64,000 nucleotides of DNA from Rhizobium skierniewicense (GTDB lineage: Bacteria > Pseudomonadota > Alphaproteobacteria > Rhizobiales > Rhizobiaceae). The stretch covers positions 310,001 through 374,000 of the forward strand of contig NZ_JACIDV010000001.1 of assembly GCF_014196515.1 (NCBI RefSeq), written 5' to 3'. A program made the position numbers and the translations under genes. How positions within the stretch are numbered: position 1 is the stretch's first letter; the number at the start of each line of letters is the position of its first letter. Positions 53,123-61,438 of the stretch are shown piece by piece. The notes beneath the pieces are model-generated. The model did no database searches. It saw only the letters and a program-made list of their open reading frames with translations, and was not told the origin of the DNA.

Positions 53123-54373
53123 ATGGATCATGTTGAGACACTGGAGCGACGACCTGCATTTGAGGCGACGAGCCTGGCGTATTCGGAAGACAATGCCAAC
53201 TTCCTGGATTCCATGCGTATCTGCATGATCGGACTGCGGGGTATTCCCAATGTCCAGGGCGGCGTTGAAACCCACGTCGAGCAACTCGTGTCGAATCTGG
53301 TTGATCTGGGTGCGGATGTCCATGTCTTTGCGCGCAAGAACTACGTCGCCGACACGAAGGCCTATGTGTGGCGCGGCATCACCGTGCATCCCTTGTGGGC
53401 ACCCCGCAGCGCGCGGCTGGAGGCGATCTTCCATACGGCATTTGCTCTTTTTAAAGCACGGCTCCTGAACCCGGATATTGTCCACATCCATGCCGTTGGC
53501 CCATCTCTGGTCGCGCCGCTGGCCCGGCTTCTGGGTTTGCGTGTGGTTTTCACGCATCATGGCTATGATTACGACCGTGAGAAGTGGAACCCCATCGAGA
53601 AACGAATTCTGCAACTGGGCGAGTGGGCAGGAATGCGCTTTTCTCACGCGCGCATCGCGATTGCAAAGCACATTGCCGAGCGCATGCAACAGAACTTTCA
53701 TTCGCCGGTCCACTTCATTCCAAATGGCGTGAAGGTGGACACCAAGAACCTGGAAGACGGCATACTGGAAGAGTTCGGGTTGAAAAAAGGTCGATACGTC
53801 CTCCTCGTTGCTCGCTTGGTTGCGGAAAAACGCCAGCTCGATCTCATCGATGCTTTCGGCCGGACGAAACTGAAAGACATCAAGCTTGTCTTGGTGGGCG
53901 GGGGAGATGCGGACAGTAGCTATGTCACTGAACTGCATGCTCGTGCGAAAACCAATCAGAACGTCGTTCTGACAGGCGTCCAGTCTGGCAAGAAGCTCGC
54001 AAGCCTCTTTGCCAATGCTGGCCTCTTCGTTCTTCCATCGAGCCATGAGGGTATGCCAATTGCTCTCTTGGAAGCCATGGCGCATGGCCTGCCGGTGCTG
54101 GCGAGCGATATAGAAGCAAACCTTGCTCTCGCTCTCGAAGATAGTTGCTACTTCCCGCTCGGCGATATCTCCGCGTTATCCGCAGCCCTCCAGAGCAAGA
54201 TCGACAGTGCATCGACGGCCACCGTTCGACAGAACGGCTCCAAGGTTATGGCAAAGTATGATTGGCGGGCCATCGGTATGAGGACCGCAGAAATCTACCG
54301 ATCGATTTCAAAGACGGCCCCAGCCAGATCATATCGCCAACCGAAGCGAAACATTGCCCCTATAGCGCGCTAA
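53123..54373 (+). CDS. Glycosyltransferase family 4
   Basis: The 416-residue GT-B enzyme has GLRGIPNVQGGVETHVEQLV at the N-terminal acceptor side, GYDYDREKW, LLVARLVAEKRQLDLIDAF, and donor-side PSSHEGMPIALLEAMAHG. The first about 30 residues precede the fold and are not conserved, but ATG 53123 has a good GGAGCGGG site and no better downstream site is seen. It is separated from the rest of the cluster by its own 131-bp promoter gap (52992-53122). Its stop overlaps the anti-sigma factor stop on the other strand. Confidence 0.88.
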   Translation: MDHVETLERRPAFEATSLAYSEDNANFLDSMRICMIGLRGIPNVQGGVETHVEQLVSNLVDLGADVHVFARKNYVADTKAYVWRGITVHPLWAPRSARLEAIFHTAFALFKARLLNPDIVHIHAVGPSLVAPLARLLGLRVVFTHHGYDYDREKWNPIEKRILQLGEWAGMRFSHARIAIAKHIAERMQQNFHSPVHFIPNGVKVDTKNLEDGILEEFGLKKGRYVLLVARLVAEKRQLDLIDAFGRTKLKDIKLVLVGGGDADSSYVTELHARAKTNQNVVLTGVQSGKKLASLFANAGLFVLPSSHEGMPIALLEAMAHGLPVLASDIEANLALALEDSCYFPLGDISALSAALQSKIDSASTATVRQNGSKVMAKYDWRAIGMRTAEIYRSISKTAPARSYRQPKRNIAPIAR

Positions 54374-55086
54374 CGTGGGAAGCGGGCAAATCCTTTTGCC
54401 AGTATAGCGCCTGTCGGTCGGCCGGTCGGAGATCCGCCTGCCTGTTCAAGCGTGATTTCGTAGAGTTGGTCGCCGCGCGGGGCGGGCAAGGCCGGTCCGG
54501 TGAGCTTGGTCGAACGAACACCCTCAAGCAACCCAAGCGAAACAGGTCCCATCTCCTGAGAGGGAAGGGTCCAAACCTGGATCGATTTTTCCTTGGGCAC
54601 GTTGAAGTCCGCCAGGAGTCTAACCGTTGCATTGTCGTTTCCGAAGTCTTCCACGACCGCTTGCACGTCCCCGGCTTCGTTGAGGAGAACTGCGACAACC
54701 ATGGGGTCTACCGAACGCATCAGGCTGAAGGTCAACCCGACGGCGAGCAGCAAACTCGCCGCAATGGCCGATACTGCGGTCACGCGCCATAGACCCGACC
54801 GGTTATCGTTGGCGACAGGGGTCTCCCCGCTTGGTCTTGATGACTGTGGAGAGTGCCGTTGAGGCGGAAGATGAGTTTCGATGCGTTGCCAAAGGCTGTC
54901 ATCGACGTCGAGCGGTTCCATACCGGTGTCCAATGGAAGAAACCGCTCACGACTGGCGTCGATTGCTGCCCGCAATTGTTCGTTCTCTTCCATCTCGATT
55001 TCAATTCTGGCCGCCTCTGCATCATCCATCAGGCCCAAAACATATTCATCGGCGATGTCGGCAATGTTGTCTTGCGCCGCTCTCAT
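54370..55086 (-). CDS. RskA-like anti-sigma factor
   Basis: The 238-residue protein has a short N-terminal anti-sigma region (ADIADEYVLGLMDDAEAARI) without the H-x3-C-x2-C zinc motif, one membrane segment at about 100-122, and a periplasmic RskA-type domain (VVAVLLNEAGDVQAVVEDFG, SIQVWTLP). Such proteins hold an ECF sigma factor at the membrane until proteolysis. The ATG at 55086 overlaps the sigma factor stop (ATGA), so the two are co-expressed. Confidence 0.88.
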   Translation of the reverse strand: MRAAQDNIADIADEYVLGLMDDAEAARIEIEMEENEQLRAAIDASRERFLPLDTGMEPLDVDDSLWQRIETHLPPQRHSPQSSRPSGETPVANDNRSGLWRVTAVSAIAASLLLAVGLTFSLMRSVDPMVVAVLLNEAGDVQAVVEDFGNDNATVRLLADFNVPKEKSIQVWTLPSQEMGPVSLGLLEGVRSTKLTGPALPAPRGDQLYEITLEQAGGSPTGRPTGAILAKGFARFPR

Positions 55087-55634
55087 GCCATGCACTCCCT
55101 CAGCGTCGACAGTCCGCGGCGAATCCAGGATTTGACCGTGCCAAGTGGCATCTGTAATCGACCAGCGATTTCACCATGCGTGTAGCCGTTGATGTAGGCC
55201 ATCAGGATACCGCGCCGCTTGGTCTCGTCCAGATTGCTCAAACAATCGTAAAGGCGCGAATTCCGATCCAGCTTCTGCCACACGGCAATAATCTCATCAG
55301 CCTGATCGCTCTCTTTCATCGATTCGATCTCTGCGACCGTGTGTTCACGCTTGCCGTCGCGAAGAAGGTTGAGGGCTCTGTTGCGAACAATCGCGTAAAT
55401 CCAACCGCGTGCAGATCCTCGGTCGGCGCTGTACTGGTGCGCGTGGGTCCAGATTCGAATGAAGGCCTCCTGCACGACCTCTTCAGCCAAATCGCGTCGA
55501 CGCACAATGCGTTGCGCCACGGCAGTCAATTGGCCTGCCTCACGATCAAAAATGCGCCGAAGCGCGCTCTTGTCGCCCTTGGCACATGCTGAAAGAGCAA
55601 TGTTCAGATCATCATGCGCAACGCCCATCGGCAT
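55083..55634 (-). CDS. ECF-family RNA polymerase sigma factor
   Basis: The 183-residue protein has sigma region 2 (AEEVVQEAFIRIWTHAHQYS, GWIYAIVRNRALNLLRDG) and region 4 (YINGYTHGEIAGRLQMPLGT, then VKSWIRRGLSTLRE). Pairing with an RskA-like anti-sigma factor places it among SigK-like ECF factors. The divergent DUF4394 gene is a natural candidate target. ATG 55634 or ATG 55628 may be used; both lie close to AAAAGGACAGG. Confidence 0.92.
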   Translation of the reverse strand: MPMGVAHDDLNIALSACAKGDKSALRRIFDREAGQLTAVAQRIVRRRDLAEEVVQEAFIRIWTHAHQYSADRGSARGWIYAIVRNRALNLLRDGKREHTVAEIESMKESDQADEIIAVWQKLDRNSRLYDCLSNLDETKRRGILMAYINGYTHGEIAGRLQMPLGTVKSWIRRGLSTLRECMA

Positions 55635-55701
55635 CCTGTCCTTTTCAACGTCCTAATCGCGACTAGCATCGCATATGATTCCACTACCCGCAGACGGAAT
55701 A

Positions 55702-55742
55702 TTTGGATGCAGCAAAAAATAATTTAACCGACTGCATCCAAA
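55702..55742. repeat. 11-bp inverted repeat between sigma factor and DUF4394 genes
   Basis: TTTGGATGCAG (55702-55712) and CTGCATCCAAA (55732-55742) are perfect inverted copies 19 nt apart. A third partial copy, GCATCCAAA, follows at 55774-55782. They may be operator half-sites or form an RNA stem in the DUF4394 leader. The rest of 55635-55830 shows no gene. Confidence 0.6.
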
Positions 55743-55830
55743 ACAACTGGTTGGCGTGTCTTAGCCTACAGAAGCATCCAAAGCCGAGTGCGGGATGACT
55801 TCCAAACGGAAAAACGTACGGGAGAAAGAT

Positions 55831-56619
55831 ATGAACACCATTCGCCTCGCTCTGATCGCGTCCACTGTATTCGTAACAGCCGCTGGAACAAGCATCGCTG
55901 CTCCTGTCCTGGGGCTGACAGGTGACAAAACGCTCGTCATGTTCGACACACAAAAGCCAAGTGTCAGTAAAACAATGGATGTTACCGGCGTCGATAAACT
56001 TGTTGGTATCGATTTCCGACCTTCAAACAAGACCGTCATCGGGGTGACACCGGACTTCCGGATCGTTTCCATCAATCTCGAGACAGGTGCCGCAACCGAT
56101 ATCGCCAAGATGGACAAGACGCTGACAATCACGCAAGCGCCCTTGGTCGTCGATTTCAACCCGATGGCTGACCGCCTCCGCTTCATGAGTGGCACCACGA
56201 ACCACCGTGTTCATCCTGACACTGGTGCTGTCACTGTCGATGGTACGCTCGCCTTCGAAGGGACTGATATGCACAAGGGTGAGACGCCCAATATCGTCGC
56301 TGCCGCCTATACGAACTCAATCGGCAAGCCTGAAAAAACAGCGATGTACAACATCGACGCCACCATTGGCGCTTTGATCCAGCAGACCAAGCCGAACGAT
56401 GGCACATTGAAGTCTATCGGCAAGCTCGGCTTGAAGGAAATGCCAGCGACCTACGCCTTCGACATTCAAGGTATGGAAGGCGGCAAGAACACCGCATATC
56501 TGGCAGCAGGCAAAATGTTGTACACCGTCAATCTCGAAACCGGGGCGGCCACCGAAGTGGGCGCTATCGCCGGTAGTGAGGCCGAAATCCGCGATATCGC
56601 CGTTCTGCCCGCTATGTAA
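55831..56619 (+). CDS. Secreted DUF4394-domain protein
   Basis: The 262-residue protein has a Sec signal peptide (cleavage near SIAAP, about residue 23) and a DUF4394 domain with beta-propeller-like repeats: LVGIDFRPSNKTVIGVT, VVDFNPMADRLRFMSG and TVNLETGAATEVG recurring. Function is unknown. DUF4394 genes often lie next to ECF sigma/anti-sigma pairs, as here, which suggests an extracytoplasmic stress link. ATG 55831 was chosen because the signal peptide starts there; an upstream in-frame ATG at 55795 adds a charged leader. Confidence 0.82.
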   Translation: MNTIRLALIASTVFVTAAGTSIAAPVLGLTGDKTLVMFDTQKPSVSKTMDVTGVDKLVGIDFRPSNKTVIGVTPDFRIVSINLETGAATDIAKMDKTLTITQAPLVVDFNPMADRLRFMSGTTNHRVHPDTGAVTVDGTLAFEGTDMHKGETPNIVAAAYTNSIGKPEKTAMYNIDATIGALIQQTKPNDGTLKSIGKLGLKEMPATYAFDIQGMEGGKNTAYLAAGKMLYTVNLETGAATEVGAIAGSEAEIRDIAVLPAM

Positions 56620-56646
56620 GCAGCGGCTGGAATTGGAATAGACGGG

Positions 56647-56675
56647 TGGCCCCGATGGTGTGCGGGGCCATTTCT
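56647..56675 (+). terminator. Terminator after the DUF4394 gene
   Basis: TGGCCCC (56647-56653) and GGGGCCA (56664-56670) form a 7-bp GC stem with a 10-nt loop, followed by TTTCT. The remaining 56676-56827 up to the convergent nagA shows nothing recognisable. Confidence 0.6.
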
Positions 56676-56827
56676 ATGGCGTGGAGCGCCCGGAAATGCG
56701 CTCTTCAGCTAAGACACCTTTGCTTTTCTCAAACGTGCAGGCGATCAAAGACCAACCTGCCGAACCGATGATAAATCGACATGACACCGAAGCGTCAGGC
56801 AGACGAACGGCAAAACAGTCGGCATCG

Positions 56828-57985
56828 TTACGCCGCCGCGTGGAATACAGGGCTCCCAGCGATCCATGTCGACTTCATGGAGAGATCGCGGTTCAAGATT
56901 ACGAAATCCGCATCATATCCCGCCAGAAGGCTGCCTTTTGTCTCTGCCTTGATGGCCTGTGCGGGGTACATCGACGCCATGCGCAGGGCTTCCTCCAACG
57001 GAAGGCCAATGCGTTCGTGAGCAAAACGGATGCAGGAGAGCATGTCGATATCGGCGCCTGCAAGCGTTCCATCCGCAAGGGTCAATCGCCCGTCTTTCCG
57101 GTAAACATGTCGTCCGTTCAGTTCCAGCCCAGTGTCATCGGTGCCGATGGTCGACATGGCATCGGTCACGAGAAAAATGCGACCAGGCTGATTTTTTGCT
57201 TTCAGCGCTAGAGCCATCGAGACCGGATCGACGTGGAAGCCATCGGCAATCATGCCGCAATGAAACCTGTTGTCATGGAGCCCGGCGCCAACAAGACCAG
57301 GTTCACGGTTGCCAAGCTGGCTCATGGCGTTGAAAAGATGGGTCACCATCGAAGCGCCTGCGTCAGCGTAATGTGCGGCCGTCACGTATGTCGCATCGCT
57401 ATGCCCGAGGCTGACAATGATGCCCGCCTGAGCGAGCGATGTGACCTGCGCTGTGCTTACGCTTTCCGGGGCTATGGTCGTCAGAATATGGGAAAGTCTC
57501 TGCTTACAGCTCAGAAGCAGGTGCAGGTCTTTTTCTTCCATCGGTCGGATCAATGCCGGATCATGCGTACCTTTGCGAGCCGAAGACAGATGCGGACCTT
57601 CAAGATGGAGACCGAGGAACCCCGGCACGTCGGTTTCCTGCGCCGCTATCCCAGCTTCAACCGCTTTCACGGTGATGTCAGGACTATCCGTGATCAGTGT
57701 CACCATCAGGGCAGTCGTGCCGAACCTGGCGTGCGCTGCGCAAATCCGGGTGATGCCATCCACATCTGGCCGGTTGTTGAACATCACGCCGCCGCCGCCA
57801 TTGACCTGAACATCGACGAAGCCCGGCACGATGAGCAGTCCAGTTGCGTCGATGGTTTCGGCATCGTCATGAGCGGATGCCGAGATGGCGGTGACTTTCC
57901 CATGCTGGACAACAAGTGATTTGCCGTCGTGCCACATCTCGCCGTCGAAGATGCGCGCGCCGCTGATGATCTTGGCATCGGTCAT
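56828..57985 (-). CDS. nagA: N-acetylglucosamine-6-phosphate deacetylase
   Basis: The 385-residue amidohydrolase has the NagA markers: VPGFVDVQVNGGGG near the N-terminus, HLEGPHLS with the metal-binding glutamate, SLGHSDA with a metal histidine, HLFNAMSQ, and the catalytic aspartate in LVTDAMS. It converts GlcNAc-6-P to GlcN-6-P and acetate in the cytoplasm. The ATG overlaps the SIS-gene stop by 4 nt. The C-terminus (STWIAGSPVFHA) is complete. Confidence 0.95.
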   Translation of the reverse strand: MTDAKIISGARIFDGEMWHDGKSLVVQHGKVTAISASAHDDAETIDATGLLIVPGFVDVQVNGGGGVMFNNRPDVDGITRICAAHARFGTTALMVTLITDSPDITVKAVEAGIAAQETDVPGFLGLHLEGPHLSSARKGTHDPALIRPMEEKDLHLLLSCKQRLSHILTTIAPESVSTAQVTSLAQAGIIVSLGHSDATYVTAAHYADAGASMVTHLFNAMSQLGNREPGLVGAGLHDNRFHCGMIADGFHVDPVSMALALKAKNQPGRIFLVTDAMSTIGTDDTGLELNGRHVYRKDGRLTLADGTLAGADIDMLSCIRFAHERIGLPLEEALRMASMYPAQAIKAETKGSLLAGYDADFVILNRDLSMKSTWIAGSPVFHAAA

Positions 57986-59004
57986 CGTGTCTGCGTTACC
58001 TTGTTCAGAGCAACGGGCGCATCGGGATTGAAGCCACGCGCGCGCGACAGCGCTTCGATGAAGCCGTAGAAGGGTGCGATCAGCAGAAGCGCGTCGGTGA
58101 GCGGGTGGTTGGTTTCGACGAAGGGCAAGGCTGTGGCCGATGTCGCTTTGGCTGACGTGAGGAAAACATTCGCGCCTTTTGCCGCAAGACCGTTGGCTGT
58201 TTCAGCAACCGATGCTTCGGCACGATCACGTGCCGCAAAAGCAATGATTGGAAACCGTGGTGCGACCAACGAAACCGGGCCATGCATGACCTCGGCCGAC
58301 GAGTAGGCCTCAGCGTGAAGTTCACATGTTTCCTTGCATTTCAGGGCTGCTTCGGACGCAATGGCAAGGGCAGGGCCACGGCCAAGCATGTAGAGAGAAT
58401 CTTCGCCCTTGATAGCCTGGGCGATTTCGCTCCAGTCAAGTTCGATGGCTTTTGCAAAGTTTGCGGGCAGTGCCGCGATGGCTTTGACCAAAAGTTGGTC
58501 TTCCGTTGCTGCCGCAAGAATGGATAGGCCCGCGACAATGGAATTCACAAAGGATTTCGTCGCGGCGACAGCTTTTTCTGGCCCGGCCTGAATGTCGATA
58601 GCCTGCGTGGAGGCGTCTGCCAACGGTGAGGAGAGTGTATTGACCAGGGCAAAGGTGAGCGCGCCGCCACGCTTTACATTGCGGGCAAGTGCAACAATAT
58701 CCGGGCTTTTGCCGGATTGGGAAATCGCTAGTGCCGCAGCCCGTTCCAGCTTAAGAGGTGCATCGTAGATGGAGGCAAGCGACGGCCCCAGCGATGCGAC
58801 GGGCAGGCCAGTCTGGAGTTCAATGGCGTATTTCATAAAATGTGCGGCGTGGTCCGAAGAGCCACGAGCGATGGTCACGATCACCGCCGGATCTTGTGCT
58901 TTCAGATTGCGTCCTGCCTCCTCCAGCATTGGCAAAGATGTTTCCAACAGCCGGGCAACGGCATCTGGAATCTCATCAATTTCCTGTCGCATTAAAGTCG
59001 TCAT
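57982..59004 (-). CDS. Double SIS-domain sugar-phosphate isomerase/deaminase (NagB-II/AgaS type)
   Basis: The 340-residue protein has two SIS domains: TIARGSSDHAAHF and ISQSGKSPD in the first, LGRGPALAIASEAALKCKET and SAEVMHGPVSL in the second. It resembles the isomerase half of GlmS without the glutaminase half. Next to nagA, it likely acts as glucosamine-6-phosphate deaminase, giving fructose-6-phosphate and ammonia; the classical NagB is absent. It is the middle gene of the leftward amino-sugar operon. Confidence 0.88.
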   Translation of the reverse strand: MTTLMRQEIDEIPDAVARLLETSLPMLEEAGRNLKAQDPAVIVTIARGSSDHAAHFMKYAIELQTGLPVASLGPSLASIYDAPLKLERAAALAISQSGKSPDIVALARNVKRGGALTFALVNTLSSPLADASTQAIDIQAGPEKAVAATKSFVNSIVAGLSILAAATEDQLLVKAIAALPANFAKAIELDWSEIAQAIKGEDSLYMLGRGPALAIASEAALKCKETCELHAEAYSSAEVMHGPVSLVAPRFPIIAFAARDRAEASVAETANGLAAKGANVFLTSAKATSATALPFVETNHPLTDALLLIAPFYGFIEALSRARGFNPDAPVALNKVTQTR

Positions 59005-59028
59005 GTCACAGTCTTCCTGATTGTATGG

Positions 59029-59781
59029 TTACTCTGAACCCATGGTCAGTTCGGCAACCAGATCATAGGCATCGCTCCGATACAGTGCCTTGGAAACCTC
59101 CATGATGCGTCCGCTTTCCAGATAGGCCATGCGCTGAACAGACAAAGCCGCAGAGCCGGGCGGCACGCCCAAAAGTACGGTCTCGTCATCGGTCAGATTG
59201 CGCGCAGAAATGCGCTGGATGGCACGGATGGGCCGTATGCCACTTTTTTTCAATACCATGTAAAGGGAGTTTTCGACCGATTGCGGGTCTTTGAGAATAT
59301 CGTCCGGGAGGCTCGTGACCTCCAGCGCAATCGGCTGCTCGTTGGCAAGGCGTAACCGGGTCAACCGGGCCACCTGTGACGAGGACGACAGGCCGAGCGC
59401 CATTCGTTCGTCAGGAGTTGGATAATACAGACCCCTGTCCAGCCAACGGGTGCTGGCGGTCATGCCTCTGCGGCGCATGTCTTCTGTAAATGACGTCAGC
59501 CGTGTCAGCGGTTGCTGCATGCGGGCTAGAGGCTTGACGACGAAGGTGCCGGAACCGTGACGACGGACGAGAAGACCGTCACGCGCCAGATCGTCTATCG
59601 CTTTGCGAACAGTGACGCGGCTGACCGCCGCTTCCTCTGCCATGTCCCGTTCCGGTGGTAGGGCATCGCCATGCTTCAGTCGTCCTGCCTGTATGGCATC
59701 CTCAATGGCCTGTCGCAGCTTGAGGTAAAGCGGCCCACCTGATGCTGACTGTAACCGGTCAAGCTCCAGAACATCCGCCAT
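59029..59781 (-). CDS. GntR-family regulator with UTRA domain (NagR/DasR-like)
   Basis: The 250-residue protein has a GntR winged helix (PLYLKLRQAIEDAIQAGRLK, EAAVSRVTVRKAIDDLARDG) and a UTRA domain ending YRSDAYDLVAELTMG. NagR/DasR/YvoA proteins respond to GlcN-6-P or GlcNAc-6-P. As first gene of the nagA operon it likely regulates both this operon and the divergent transporter unit. The ATG follows GGAGAGG. Possible sites are the TTGGTAT repeats in the adjoining region. Confidence 0.88.
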   Translation of the reverse strand: MADVLELDRLQSASGGPLYLKLRQAIEDAIQAGRLKHGDALPPERDMAEEAAVSRVTVRKAIDDLARDGLLVRRHGSGTFVVKPLARMQQPLTRLTSFTEDMRRRGMTASTRWLDRGLYYPTPDERMALGLSSSSQVARLTRLRLANEQPIALEVTSLPDDILKDPQSVENSLYMVLKKSGIRPIRAIQRISARNLTDDETVLLGVPPGSAALSVQRMAYLESGRIMEVSKALYRSDAYDLVAELTMGSE

Positions 59782-60245
59782 AAATACCTCTCCAAGATTT
59801 TTTCGCTCGTGCTTTTATCAATTCTGCCTCGCTTTTGGCTATAGCACAGACCGGTCGATGAGCAATACCAAAATCAAACCACATGCGCGTCTAACGAGAA
59901 ATTCCAGTTCGGCCCCCTTCGTTAAGAGCCTGATTTTATCAGCGTTCTCGTGGATTGACTCGCATTTCCTAATTAATTCTAAATTGCTGGGACGATTGGT
60001 ATAGACGGGTGGCATTTTTTTGGTATTGTTTTGGTGCTGGTTCGAAATATGCTCTTTTTCGAAGTCTGGGCATCGGATCAATATTTTTTTAGAAGGGGCT
60101 TTCATAACGCGACGAAGTTTGCCAATTTCTGAAAATAAATTTCAGAAATGAAAGCGCTCAACGCAAATAACGTAGCCTTCAGAAGAAATGGCGCGTAATT
60201 TGCGAAAAAGAATTACGGGAACAAAAAACAGGGAACGATAAGATC
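59782..60245. promoter_or_regulatory. 464-bp divergent control region of the amino-sugar locus
   Basis: TTGGTAT occurs three times: in ATTGGTATAGAC (59995-60006), TTTTGGTATTG (60018-60028), and inverted CAATACCAAAA (59863-59873), the last two being a perfect 11-bp inverted pair. ATTGGTATAGAC resembles the TGGTCTAGACC core of DasR/YvoA-type GntR sites. Nearer the dehydrogenase gene lie a 10-bp palindrome (60125-60149) and a LacI-operator-like sequence. An 88-codon minus-strand frame here (59839-60105) has no ribosome site or family resemblance and was left out. Confidence 0.45.
60125..60160. promoter_or_regulatory. Perfect palindrome adjoining a LacI-type operator
   Basis: ATTTCTGAAA (60125-60134) and TTTCAGAAAT (60140-60149) form a perfect 10-bp inverted repeat with a 5-nt spacer. 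It abuts TGAAAGCGCTCA (60149-60160), which contains the AGCGCT core of LacI/GalR-family operators. No LacI-type gene is in the window. Confidence 0.45.
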
Positions 60246-61427
60246 ATGAAAGTGGGAATCGTCGGGCTTGGATTTCGTCTGGGATATCTCGGTTACGTTT
60301 TCAGTGAAATCGACAAGGATTTCGAGATCGTTGGATATGTCGACCCTGCGCCGGCCGGATTGCCCGGCTTGCAGGAGAAAGGCATTTCCGTCGGCACGGC
60401 GTACGAAACGCCGCAGGCGCTTTTCGACAATGAAGAGTTCGATCTTTTGATGATCGGTTCACCCAACCACATGCATCTCGATCACATCCGGCAGGGACTT
60501 GAGGCGGGATATACGATATTCACCGAAAAGCCGATTGTGGTCAGCATCGAAGAAAGCTTTGAGCTGGCCCGGCTGCTCAACATCCATGGCCACGAGCGAC
60601 TGATGGTCGGTCTCGTCCTGCGGTACTCGCCACTCTACCGCGATCTGCGGCAGGCGCAGGCAGACGGCAAGCTGGGCGAGGTGGTTTCCATCGAGGCATC
60701 GGAACATATTCCGCCCTATCATGGTGCGTTTTTCATGCGCGACTGGCGGCGTTATGAGCATTATTCCGGCTCCTTCATGCTGGAAAAATGCTGCCACGAT
60801 CTGGACTTGTACAATGGGGTCGTCGGCGCACGTCCGCGCTACGTCTCCAGCTTTGGTGGACGCAAAAGCTTCACGCTGGCTAATGCCCCGCAAAATGACG
60901 GCATCAACGATATGGAAGTCTACCATCGCAAGCCGAGCGGCTGGATGGGGTCCGACAAGGTTTTCGACAGCGATGGCGACATTATCGATTATCAGACGGC
61001 TATCGTGGAATATGAGAACGGCGCGTCGTTGGCGTTCCATACCAATCTGAACGTGCCAGACGACTTTCGTCGCTTCTGCGTGATGGGTGCCAAGGGTATG
61101 GCCGAGGGCGATTTTGTTCGCGGTTTCCTCAATGTGCACAATGCCCGCACCAATGAGAAGACCGTCTCAAACACTTACTCGGCCTCCAATTTGTCGCAGC
61201 ACTACGGCGCGGATGAGCAAATGGCAGCCGATGTCATCGCTCACGTGGTGTCGGGAGTACCGCTGCCGGTTTCGGCTCTGGATGCCATTGAGGCCGGTAT
61301 TTTGGCGCTGGCCATGGACGAGGCACGGCGCGGCCGCAAGGTCATTGACCTGCAATCTGTTTGGGAAACGTATGACGCCGCCCTGCACGGGTCCGTGTCT
61401 GCCGCTCCAGATGCAAAAACAGCGTGA
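60246..61427 (+). CDS. Gfo/Idh/MocA-family oxidoreductase
   Basis: The 393-residue protein has an N-terminal Rossmann fold (GIVGLGFRLGYLG, then GYVDPAPAG), the EKPIVV segment with the family's conserved Lys, and a C-terminal alpha/beta domain with MLEKCCHDLDLYNG, where CHDLD carries the usual catalytic-region His/Asp. It likely oxidises a sugar or sugar derivative with NAD(P). It leads the transporter operon, which suggests that its substrate is what the importer brings in. Confidence 0.88.
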   Translation: MKVGIVGLGFRLGYLGYVFSEIDKDFEIVGYVDPAPAGLPGLQEKGISVGTAYETPQALFDNEEFDLLMIGSPNHMHLDHIRQGLEAGYTIFTEKPIVVSIEESFELARLLNIHGHERLMVGLVLRYSPLYRDLRQAQADGKLGEVVSIEASEHIPPYHGAFFMRDWRRYEHYSGSFMLEKCCHDLDLYNGVVGARPRYVSSFGGRKSFTLANAPQNDGINDMEVYHRKPSGWMGSDKVFDSDGDIIDYQTAIVEYENGASLAFHTNLNVPDDFRRFCVMGAKGMAEGDFVRGFLNVHNARTNEKTVSNTYSASNLSQHYGADEQMAADVIAHVVSGVPLPVSALDAIEAGILALAMDEARRGRKVIDLQSVWETYDAALHGSVSAAPDAKTA

Positions 61428-61438
61428 GGGAGGCGACG

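Noticed and set aside
59839-60105. 88-codon minus-strand ORF in the amino-sugar control region
   Set aside because: No ribosome site, AT-rich with no family resemblance, and it covers the repeated TTGGTAT elements of a divergent promoter region.
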